Positions 31,958-39,469 of a DNA stretch of 64,000 nt are shown in pieces; positions within the stretch are counted from its first letter, which is position 1, and each line of letters begins with the position of its first letter. The stretch comes from CAVQCX01 sp963775335. Lineage in GTDB: Bacteria > Pseudomonadota > Gammaproteobacteria > Chromatiales > Chromatiaceae. The notes under the pieces were generated by a model that ran no database searches, was not told the DNA's origin, and saw only the letters and a list, made by a program, of their open reading frames with translations. Location: positions 1 through 64,000 of the forward strand of contig CAVZIJ010000007.1 of the NCBI GenBank assembly GCA_963775335.1, in the 5' to 3' direction. A program made the position numbers and the translations under genes.

Positions 31958-34117
31958 TCAGGCGACGTCCGTCGCCGGGCCGGGGACCCGGCACTCGCCC
32001 AGGAAATCGTAGTGATCGATGGCTTCGAGGATGCCCTGGGCATAGGGCCTTTGGGCGAAATAGATCCGCTCGATCTCCGCAAGTCCCGAGAGCTCCTCGT
32101 GGTGGCGGTTAGCCACCACGACCGCCAGGGTGTTGCCGCGCATCATGTCTTCGTCCGCCCCAGAGCCGCCGGCTGCCAGGATGTGGTCCAGCGGTATGCC
32201 CCAGCGGTGGGCGACGTAGCGCAGGGCCAGGCCTTTGGAGGCGCGTACGGGAAGCACGTCGAGGAACTGGCCGAAGGACAGGATGGTGTTGGCGGCCTGC
32301 TCGTCCTGGTGGAGCCGGCGGTTGATCTCGTCCAGGCCGGGGGCCTTCTCGTGGTCGATGTAATAGCTGATCTTGAAGCGGCTCTGCACGTCCCTGGGCT
32401 GCAGCTCCAGTCCGGGCAGCCCTTCCAGCACCCTCCGGATCGCATGCGGCTTCCAGCCGTGATCTATGTGGTCGGCCCAGGCGGTGTCCGCAGTCAGCTT
32501 CGGGGCATAGTGGATCTCGGTGCCGACGCCCGTGATCAGCACGTCGGGGATCGGGATGCCGTAACGCTTCATCACCTTGAGCGCCGACTCGAGGCTGCGG
32601 CCGGTGGCGACCCCGAAATCGGTGCACTTGCGGTTCTCTCGCAGGAACCGGATGAATCGCTGCAGGGAGTCCGGATCGCCGAGCAGGTTCTGGTCCAGGT
32701 CGGTAAGCACGGCCCGGTCGTGGTAGAGGTGCGGTCGGCGGTACACGCTGGGCCGGGGCGCCCGTTCAGTGCGGGCGACCAGCGGCTCGACAGCGTCCAT
32801 GTAGGCCTCGGCGTGGGCCTCCCAGGAATAGTGTGCCTGCACGCCCTCCAGGCCGTTGCGGGCCAGCGTCTCGTATCCGCGACGATCGCCCAGGACTTTG
32901 AGGAGCGCCTCGGCTATCGCCTCCTTGTCCAGAGGGTCGATGAGCAGCCCGTTGCGGCAGTTGCCGATGATGTCTTGGGGCCCACCGTCCTCCGTAGCCA
33001 CGATGGGCAGGCCGCAGGCAGCCGCTTCGATGAGCGTCAGGCCGAAGGGCTCGGTGAGCGCGGGGTTGATCAAGACGCCCCGAGAGGTTGCGGCCAGACG
33101 ATAGATGTCGGGTACCTCTTCGAAGCGGTGATGCTTGGGATAGGCTACCCGCCCGTAGAGATCGTAGGCGTCGATCAGCATCAAGATCTCGCTGAGCACC
33201 TCCTGGGTGCCGGCCTCCATCTCCCGGATGTCGTCGCGGTTGCCCGCCACGATCACCAGGTTCGCGGTCTCCTGAAGCTCCTCGGATTCCCCATAGGCCT
33301 CCACCAGGGTCGCGATGTTCTTGCGCTCGTCCGGCCGGGACAGGGCCAGGATCATGGGCTTGCGGGGCTCCCTGAGGAAGCGGCTGATCTCCTGGGCAAT
33401 GGGCAGGTTCCACTCACCGCCCCCGGCAGGGTGGAAGCGGACCAGATCGGTGCCGGGCGGGATGACCGCCATCCGGTCCGGCTGATAGTAGTCGTACAGA
33501 CCGTACTGCTCCTCGATCTCGTTGTGGGTGCTCGCCACGACGAGCTCGGCGACGGCCAGGGTCTCCTCCTCAGCGCTGATGCGCCGGACCATGTGATAGC
33601 GGTTCTCGATGCTCTGCCCGCTCATCCCGGTGGCCAGGAGGCGGCGGCGCTTCACCCGTCCGAGGGAGTGGCCGGTGTGCACCAGGGGTACCCCCAGCAC
33701 GTGGGCCAGGCGTTGCCCGACATAGCCGGCATCGGCGTAATGACTGTGGATCAGGGCGGGAGTCGCGCCGGTGCGCTGTAGGTAGGCCAGGGCGTTGTCC
33801 GCGAAGCTGTCCAATTGATCCCAAAGCTCCTCCTTGCGGATGTAGCCCGGCGGCCCGGCGTCGAGGCGTATGATCCGCGCCTTGGCGGAAAGGACCTCGG
33901 AGGGCTGGGCATAGTCTGGGCTGACCATAGGGTCGACCACGCGCCGGGTGAGCAGATCGATACGGCCGACGTCCTGGCGTGCCCCCAGGGCTCGGGCGAG
34001 CTCGACGACGTACGTGGTCTGGCCGCCAGTATCGGCGTCGCGCCCCAGCTCCAGGTCTTCCCCGCGGATTAGGCCGTGTACGCTGATCAGCAGGACATAG
34101 AGCGGCTCTCGTGCCAT
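31958..34117 (-). CDS. sps: Sucrose-phosphate synthase with C-terminal SPP-like HAD domain
   Basis: 719 residues. The N-terminal GT4 glycosyltransferase part (1-465) shows SVHGLIRGEDLELGRDADTG, TGHSLGRVKRRRLL, RPDERKNIATLVEAYG and EPFGLTLIEAAACGLPIVAT. It condenses UDP-glucose and fructose-6-phosphate. The C-terminal HAD domain (about 480-719) resembles sucrose-phosphatase, but motif I reads TDLDQNLLG (T replaced by N) and motif IV reads GGSGADED, where the first Asp of the usual GDSGNDE is Gly, so phosphatase activity is unlikely. The start at 34117 gives MAREPLYVLLISVHG, the usual beginning. It is the first gene of the leftward sucrose operon. Confidence 0.92.
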   Translation of the reverse strand: MAREPLYVLLISVHGLIRGEDLELGRDADTGGQTTYVVELARALGARQDVGRIDLLTRRVVDPMVSPDYAQPSEVLSAKARIIRLDAGPPGYIRKEELWDQLDSFADNALAYLQRTGATPALIHSHYADAGYVGQRLAHVLGVPLVHTGHSLGRVKRRRLLATGMSGQSIENRYHMVRRISAEEETLAVAELVVASTHNEIEEQYGLYDYYQPDRMAVIPPGTDLVRFHPAGGGEWNLPIAQEISRFLREPRKPMILALSRPDERKNIATLVEAYGESEELQETANLVIVAGNRDDIREMEAGTQEVLSEILMLIDAYDLYGRVAYPKHHRFEEVPDIYRLAATSRGVLINPALTEPFGLTLIEAAACGLPIVATEDGGPQDIIGNCRNGLLIDPLDKEAIAEALLKVLGDRRGYETLARNGLEGVQAHYSWEAHAEAYMDAVEPLVARTERAPRPSVYRRPHLYHDRAVLTDLDQNLLGDPDSLQRFIRFLRENRKCTDFGVATGRSLESALKVMKRYGIPIPDVLITGVGTEIHYAPKLTADTAWADHIDHGWKPHAIRRVLEGLPGLELQPRDVQSRFKISYYIDHEKAPGLDEINRRLHQDEQAANTILSFGQFLDVLPVRASKGLALRYVAHRWGIPLDHILAAGGSGADEDMMRGNTLAVVVANRHHEELSGLAEIERIYFAQRPYAQGILEAIDHYDFLGECRVPGPATDVA

Positions 34118-34426
34118 GATGCTGCACCCTCGGCTGGACCCTGCGCCGGTCGATGACATCCGACATCGGCCGGGTCCGGATCTCAAGATCATATGCGGTG
34201 GCCGCGGGTCCGGAAGACCGCTGCGTCGGCCCTTTGCTGCGCATGGAGCGCGGCGCGCTTCGGGAATAGTTGTTTATCTTTTGCATCCTAAAGTAAACGC
34301 CGGCCCATTTTCAAGAAAGTTCGTCACGTCAAACAGTTAGGCGTATCCTTTCCCTATTTTTGGCTATTTTTCCCGAGTCCGCGCCCGCACAGGGCGAGCA
34401 ATGTCCCTCTTCATGGAGATGCCCCC
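34118..34426. promoter_or_regulatory. Divergent control region between sps and the MarR gene
   Basis: 309 bp with an AT-rich core (34260-34375) between two divergent genes. A 10-bp direct repeat CGGGTCCGGA occurs at 34171-34180 and 34204-34213, 33 bp apart (about three helical turns). Promoters for both directions should lie here. TTGAAA and TTTACT-like boxes occur towards sps, but I cannot fix a pair. Confidence 0.45.
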
Positions 34427-34930
34427 ATGAGCGTCCAGTCCCCTCGTTGCGACGAGATGTTGATGGCCTTGCGGCGCGTGATGCGTGCGGTGGACCTGCA
34501 TTCGCGCAGTCTCATCCGCAGCCACGGACTGACGACCCCGCAGGCGCTGATCCTGAAGGTCGCGGCCGTGGGGGAGCCCCTGGCTGCGGGCAAGCTCGCC
34601 CGCCAGGTGAGCCTGAGCCAGGCAACCGTCACGGACGTCCTCAACCGCTTGGAAGCCCGAGGGCTCGTGCGACGGATCCGCTCTTCGGAGGACCGGCGCC
34701 AGGTGCTCATCCAAGCGACGCCGGAGGGCGCCGAGCTCATGCGCAGCTCTCCGCCCTTATTGCAGGAGCGCTTCGCGGACCGCTTCAGTGCCCTGCAGGA
34801 TTGGGAGCAGACGATGCTGGTGGCGGCTCTGCAGCGCGTCGCCACCATGATGGACGCCGCGGATCTGGAGGTTGCACCGGTGCTGGTCGCTACCGATCTC
34901 ACCGCGGTGCCCGAAGAGCCCAACGGTTGA
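34427..34930 (+). CDS. MarR-family transcriptional regulator
   Basis: A 167-residue winged-helix regulator: LHSRSLIRSHGLTTPQALIL, LARQVSLSQATVTDVLNRLE (recognition helix) and the wing GLVRRIRSSEDRRQVLIQAT. GGAGA lies eight bases before the start. It is transcribed away from the sucrose operon. MarR-type EctR regulators control osmolyte (ectoine) genes in halophilic methylotrophs, so a role as a salt-responsive repressor of the sucrose genes is plausible, though not shown by sequence alone. Confidence 0.88.
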   Translation: MSVQSPRCDEMLMALRRVMRAVDLHSRSLIRSHGLTTPQALILKVAAVGEPLAAGKLARQVSLSQATVTDVLNRLEARGLVRRIRSSEDRRQVLIQATPEGAELMRSSPPLLQERFADRFSALQDWEQTMLVAALQRVATMMDAADLEVAPVLVATDLTAVPEEPNG

Positions 34931-35291
34931 CCCCCTGCGACCGGCCCGACGGGCCGGGGCCAGAACCTAATCCCATAATTCCCCACGACCGCGGCGTCGC
35001 ACAGCTTGCCCCTACGGGGGTGTACCGTACCGCGCGGTGCGCGCTTTGCCGGTACCCATTCCGGCTCGCAGGGGATGGTGAGATAGGTTCTAGAATTCCC
35101 GGTACGAGCGCTCGCCGCTCAACAGCCACAGCCACAGCCACAGCCACAGCCACAGCCCGAACGGCTTTGCCAACCTGGGCCGGGGCACTGCCCAAGCCCG
35201 GCGCGGCCGGCTGCGCAAGCCCGACGTGCTCTGAGTGAGCTGCGCCCGCTGTTGCGATTCACTATGGATGGGTGAAGAGTCCGATCGCTCT
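34931..35291. other. Intergenic region with a hexanucleotide repeat
   Basis: 361 bases without a supported gene between the MarR and SulP stops. It contains the ACAGCC repeat described separately and short GC palindromes near 35020-35045 (GTACCGTACCGCGCGGTGCGC). Confidence 0.5.
35122..35157. repeat. Simple sequence repeat (ACAGCC)x6
   Basis: Six perfect uninterrupted copies of ACAGCC. Perfect hexamer tracts can change length by slippage. It is intergenic, downstream of both flanking genes, so no coding frame is affected. Confidence 0.9.
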
Positions 35292-37124
35292 TCAGGCGTT
35301 GGACGGCAGGCTCTCGGCGAGCGGTGCCTGGGCGTTGGTGGGCTTGGCGCCCGGCGTGGGCAAGGTACGCGACACCGTAGCGCACTCGGTGAACACCCGC
35401 AGCCGACAGTTGCGGCAGACCCCCGGATCGAGCTCGTTAAACACGTTGGAGATGGCGTCGCTCTTGGTGCGGAACGAGCTCCGCTCACCGATCGTATCCA
35501 TGTAGCCGCCGCGGCGAAGGGTCTTGAGCACGGCGGTCTTGAGCTGGATGAAATAGAGGCCGCCGCCCTGGGCGCGCCGCCGTTTGGCCTCGGTTGCCAG
35601 CAATTCGGCGCCGGCAACGTCGATGAAGTTGATCGGCGAGGAGACCACGATCAGGTGCTTCTGGGACGGCATCTGCTCCTCGAGCTCGTGGAACGCCTCC
35701 TGGACCGCGCTCACCGCCCCGAAGAACAGGGATCCGTCCACCCGCACGATCTTCATCTGTGGGCATTCCGGCAGCAACGGGTCGCGCGTGAACTTGCGCT
35801 TCGGATGGCTCGGGTCGGGCACGCGCTTGACCACTTGCGGGCGCGAGGTGCGGCTTAAGTAGATGACCAGCGACAGGATCACGCCGATGACGATGGCCTC
35901 CTCCAGCTCTAACGTGAGGGTCGCCGTGAAGGTGGTGATCAGGATCGCGCTCTCGGCGCGGCTGGTGCGGATGATCTGCCGGATATGGTGGAAGTCGATA
36001 AGGCCCCAGGCCACCAGGAACAGGACCCCGGCCATGGCGGCGTTGGGGAGATAGGCAGCGAGTGGGGCCACCAGGACCACCATGATCGCGAGCAGCACGC
36101 CGGCGGAGATGGCGGCCACGGGCGTCTTGGCCCCAGCGGTGTAGTTCAGCCCGCTGCGGTTGAAGGAGCCGGTGGCGACGTAGCCGGAGAAGAAGCTCCC
36201 CACGATGTTCGACAGACCCTGGCCGATGAACTCCTGGTTGCCGTCCAGGTGCTGGCCGCTGCGCACGGCCAGAGCCCTGGCGATGGACACGGCCTCGGTC
36301 AGCGCCAGCAGGGTCACGGCGACCGCACCCTGAGCCAGCTGCTGAAAGGTCTCCATGGTCAGCGTGGGCGCGGACAGGGGGGGCAGGGCCGAAGGCAGGG
36401 CCCCCACGGAGCTGATCGATTCGACGCCGAGCTTGCGCAGCATCAGGGCCAGAAGGCTGGCCCCGATCATCGCGACGATCATGTAGGGCCAACGGGGAAA
36501 GAAACGGCGCGTCAGTATGCCCAGCGCCAGCGTTAGCACGGCAATGGAGGTGATGTAGGGATCGACGTCGCCGATTTGGGTGATCAGGGTGTGCCAAGTC
36601 GTCGCGAAAGACGAGCCCCGCGGGATCGGCAGCCCGAAGAAGTTCTTCACCTGATTGGTGGCGATGAGGATCGCCGCCCCGGCGGTGAAGCCGATGACCA
36701 CCGAATGGGAGATGAAGTTGACCAGGGCACCGAGGCGGGAGATGCCGAGGGCCAGCTCCATCAGACCGACCATGAAGGTCAGGGTGAAAGCGAGCTGGAC
36801 GTAGGGCGCACTACCGGGCTCAGCGAAGGTCGAGAGAATGGAGAACAGCACGATCGAGGCCGCGGTGGTCGGTCCCGAGACCAGGTGCCAGGAAGATCCG
36901 AAGAGGGCCGCGATGATGGCTGGAACTATGCCCGCGTACAGGCCGTACTCCGGCGGCATGCCGGCGATGGTTGCAAATGCCACGCCCTGGGGTAGCACGA
37001 CCACGGCGCCGGTCAGGCCGGCCATGAGGTCCGCCCTCAGGGTCTGGCGGTTGATCATGGGCCACCAGCTGAGGAACGGAGCGAAAGGCTTCAGCCGGTC
37101 TGGAAGGCGTTTGGTTGTGGACAT
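35292..37124 (-). CDS. SulP-family inorganic anion transporter with STAS domain
   Basis: A 610-residue inner-membrane transporter. The SulP core (about 20-430) has ADLMAGLTGAVVVLPQGVAFA, GPTTAASIVLFSIL and NIVGSFFSGYVATGSFNRSGLNYTAGAKTP. The C-terminal STAS domain (about 455-560) has MKIVRVDGSLFFGAVSAVQ and INFIDVAGAELL. The tail carries CRNCRLRVFTEC, a cysteine cluster beyond the STAS domain. Substrates in this family include sulfate and bicarbonate (BicA-like); the sequence does not decide. It is a single gene on the minus strand. Confidence 0.88.
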   Translation of the reverse strand: MSTTKRLPDRLKPFAPFLSWWPMINRQTLRADLMAGLTGAVVVLPQGVAFATIAGMPPEYGLYAGIVPAIIAALFGSSWHLVSGPTTAASIVLFSILSTFAEPGSAPYVQLAFTLTFMVGLMELALGISRLGALVNFISHSVVIGFTAGAAILIATNQVKNFFGLPIPRGSSFATTWHTLITQIGDVDPYITSIAVLTLALGILTRRFFPRWPYMIVAMIGASLLALMLRKLGVESISSVGALPSALPPLSAPTLTMETFQQLAQGAVAVTLLALTEAVSIARALAVRSGQHLDGNQEFIGQGLSNIVGSFFSGYVATGSFNRSGLNYTAGAKTPVAAISAGVLLAIMVVLVAPLAAYLPNAAMAGVLFLVAWGLIDFHHIRQIIRTSRAESAILITTFTATLTLELEEAIVIGVILSLVIYLSRTSRPQVVKRVPDPSHPKRKFTRDPLLPECPQMKIVRVDGSLFFGAVSAVQEAFHELEEQMPSQKHLIVVSSPINFIDVAGAELLATEAKRRRAQGGGLYFIQLKTAVLKTLRRGGYMDTIGERSSFRTKSDAISNVFNELDPGVCRNCRLRVFTECATVSRTLPTPGAKPTNAQAPLAESLPSNA

Positions 37125-37288
37125 TGCAGGCTCACAAGCCGGTTACGGCAGCTACAGCGGGGAAGGGGCTCAGCCGGAACCGTCAAGCCGGCATCAAGAA
37201 ACAGTCATCGCAATGTTATCAAAAGGTTTAGAAAACGTTAAGGGCGGTCTTTTCCGCTCCTGTCGATGCGTCCTCGGCCATCCGGCAC

Positions 37289-38566
37289 TCAGGCGGCTGC
37301 GGGCGTGAAACGCAGGCAGACTGCGGTGCCGCACCCCGCGGAGCTGTCCACGGAGATGACCCAGCCGTGGCGGTCGCAGATGCGCTTGGTCAGCGACAGC
37401 CCGATCCCTTCTCCGCGGCTCTCTTCGCCCTTGTAGTAGCGCTGGAAGATCCGGGTGATCTGCTCGTCGGATATGCCCCGTCCGGTGTCGGCGATACGCA
37501 GCTGATCGGCCTCCAGGCGGATGCGCACCTCGCCTTTGTCGGTGTGTTGAAAGGCGTTGCGCACGATGTTGCCCACCACGATGAAAAGCAGGGCACGGGC
37601 CGCCGCCACCCGAAGCTGGTCTTGCACCTCCAAGGTCACCCGGGTGTCCTTGCCATCGAGCAGGTGCCGGTGCTTGTCCAGCGCATCGCGCACCACCTCG
37701 GCGACCGCACATTGCGATCGGCTGTCCCCCGCCTCCTCCCGCCCCAGCGCCAGCAGGGCGGTGGTGATCTCGGCCATGTCCTGAGCGGCGCGCCACACCC
37801 GCACGGCGCGGGCCCGCTGACGCTCCGACAGGCCCGAGTCCTCGGCCTGGATCTCGGCCGCGCCCTGGATGATCGACAGCGGTGTGCGCAGCTCGTGGCT
37901 GACGTCGGCGGTGAAGGCGCGCTCCCGCTCGATGAAGGCGCGCAGGCGCGACAGATAGCGGTCGAAGGCCCCGGCCAGCGCACCGAGCTCGTCCTGCGGG
38001 AAGTCTCCCGCCAACGGGGGGTGCAGGGTTTCGGGCTCCAGCGCCTGGACCCGTCGGGCCAGGGACGATACCGGGGCGATCACGCGCCCGGCCAGCCAGA
38101 GCCCTCCGGCACAGGCGAGCAGCGTCATCATGATCACGCTGACCCCGAGCAGCCAGAGGAAGTGCCTCTCGCGGGCGGCCGGTTGGGTCTCGTTGTAGAG
38201 CATGTAGTAGCGCACCCCGGCGGAATCCTCCACCAGCAGGCGATAGGGAACGCCAGCGAGCTCGACCGATTGCAGCCCCGGGCCTGTGTCTCGCAGGGTC
38301 TCGGGGGGTGCTCGGGCCCCCGCCGAGGCGGGGGCCAGGTAGCCCTGCACACTGACCGTGGCGGGCGGCCGGGAGCGAGGATTGCGTTGACGCCGGGCGA
38401 GGTAGTCTTCCATCTCCGCGCGCAGGGTCTCGTCCATCAGCCTGAGTCCCTGGTCGTGGCTGGCGAGATACAGCCAGGCGCTGAGCAGCAGGCTGAGTCC
38501 GGCGCCGAACAGGGCGAAATAGAGCGCGACCCGAAACCGCAGGCTCAGGCTAAAGCGCATCGGCAT
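37289..38566 (-). CDS. Sensor histidine kinase (QseC/PmrB-like architecture)
   Basis: 425 residues. TM1 is at about 12-35, followed by a periplasmic domain with a Pro/Arg-rich stretch (60-90), TM2 at about 137-160, and HAMP at 161-215. The phosphoacceptor motif is ADVSHELRTPLSII with H224. The HATPase domain has the N box NIVRNAFQHT, G1 IADTGRGIS and G2 GEGIGLSLTKRI. It overlaps the upstream regulator gene by 17 bases. Its position next to divergently transcribed mprF suggests a membrane-charge or cationic-peptide response, which is inference from context. Confidence 0.88.
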   Translation of the reverse strand: MPMRFSLSLRFRVALYFALFGAGLSLLLSAWLYLASHDQGLRLMDETLRAEMEDYLARRQRNPRSRPPATVSVQGYLAPASAGARAPPETLRDTGPGLQSVELAGVPYRLLVEDSAGVRYYMLYNETQPAARERHFLWLLGVSVIMMTLLACAGGLWLAGRVIAPVSSLARRVQALEPETLHPPLAGDFPQDELGALAGAFDRYLSRLRAFIERERAFTADVSHELRTPLSIIQGAAEIQAEDSGLSERQRARAVRVWRAAQDMAEITTALLALGREEAGDSRSQCAVAEVVRDALDKHRHLLDGKDTRVTLEVQDQLRVAAARALLFIVVGNIVRNAFQHTDKGEVRIRLEADQLRIADTGRGISDEQITRIFQRYYKGEESRGEGIGLSLTKRICDRHGWVISVDSSAGCGTAVCLRFTPAAA

Positions 38567-39233
38567 CGGCGAGCCGGTAGCCGCGACCCCGCAGTGTGTG
38601 CAACAGGGGTGGCTCCCCGGGACGGTCGATCGCGCTGCGTAGGACGTGCAGGTGGGCCCGCAAGGGATCGCTGTCCGGAAGGGAGTCGCCCCAGATCACG
38701 GCCTCGATGTCCCCGCGCGGCACGACCCTCGGGGAGCTTTTCATGAGCAGCTCCAGGATGCGCATGGGAATGGGCGGCAGCTCGATCTCGCGCCCGCCCC
38801 TGGCGACCTTCAGCGACCCGGTGTCGAAGACCAGGTCGGCGACCTGCAGCCGCTGGGTCCCGTCTCGGCCGGTGGCCCGGCGTCCCAGAGCCCGCAGACG
38901 CGCCTCGACCTCGCGCAGGGCGAAGGGCTTGACCACGTAGTCGTCGGCCCCGGCGTCCAGGCCGTTGACGCGGTCTTCCACCGAATCCCGGGCGGTCAGC
39001 ATCAGCACCGGGGTGTTCTTACCGGCCTCGTTGCGCAGGGCGCGGCAGAGGGCGATGCCGTTCATGCCCGGCAGGATGAGGTCCAGCACGATCGCGTCAT
39101 AGCTGTTGTGGACTGCCAGACGCAAGCCCGTGAGGCCGTCTTCGGCCGCGGCCACGCTGTGTCCCCGCTCCTCGAGGTATTCACAGACGTTGGTCGCGAG
39201 GTCGTGGTTGTCTTCGATGATGAGGATGCGCAT
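38550..39233 (-). CDS. OmpR-family response regulator
   Basis: 227 residues. The receiver has the acidic pair E7-D8, phospho-acceptor D51 in IVLDLILPGMNG, T80 and K102 in YVVKPFALREVEARL. The winged-helix effector domain ends in LLHTLRGRGYRLAD. It is the first gene of a two-gene unit with the kinase. It starts 236 bases from the divergent mprF gene, so both could be controlled from the same spacer. Confidence 0.9.
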   Translation of the reverse strand: MRILIIEDNHDLATNVCEYLEERGHSVAAAEDGLTGLRLAVHNSYDAIVLDLILPGMNGIALCRALRNEAGKNTPVLMLTARDSVEDRVNGLDAGADDYVVKPFALREVEARLRALGRRATGRDGTQRLQVADLVFDTGSLKVARGGREIELPPIPMRILELLMKSSPRVVPRGDIEAVIWGDSLPDSDPLRAHLHVLRSAIDRPGEPPLLHTLRGRGYRLADADAL

Positions 39234-39469
39234 GGCAGTAATTTAGCCGCATTCGGTTTTTCCCGCGCGGTTAGATGCACTCCGGCCGCTCGGACGCAAG
39301 GACGGCCTGAGGTCCGGCGAGCATGCCTCGCCAATCTCCTGCTGCGGTGCCCGATCTGTCTGCGTCTGCGCCGTTGCGCTCCGCCCAAGGGGCGCACGGC
39401 CGTTGTGCCGGGTCGGGTTTATTCGCTAGGCTTCGACGCCACCGATCCAGCGGGCTGTCGCATATCGCA
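39234..39469. promoter_or_regulatory. Divergent spacer between the response regulator and mprF
   Basis: 236 bp separating two divergent starts. No clear -35/-10 pair was found. It is the natural place to look for a direct-repeat binding site of the adjacent OmpR-type regulator. Confidence 0.35.

Noticed and set aside
31904..33781. 625-codon open frame on the plus strand
   Set aside because: Antisense to sucrose-phosphate synthase; no domain features.
31958..34117. Bifunctional SPS/SPP enzyme
   Set aside because: The HAD domain lacks key catalytic Asp and Thr residues, and a separate intact SPP is next to it.
35122..35157. CRISPR-like array
   Set aside because: The units are six bases with no spacers. 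It is a simple tandem repeat.
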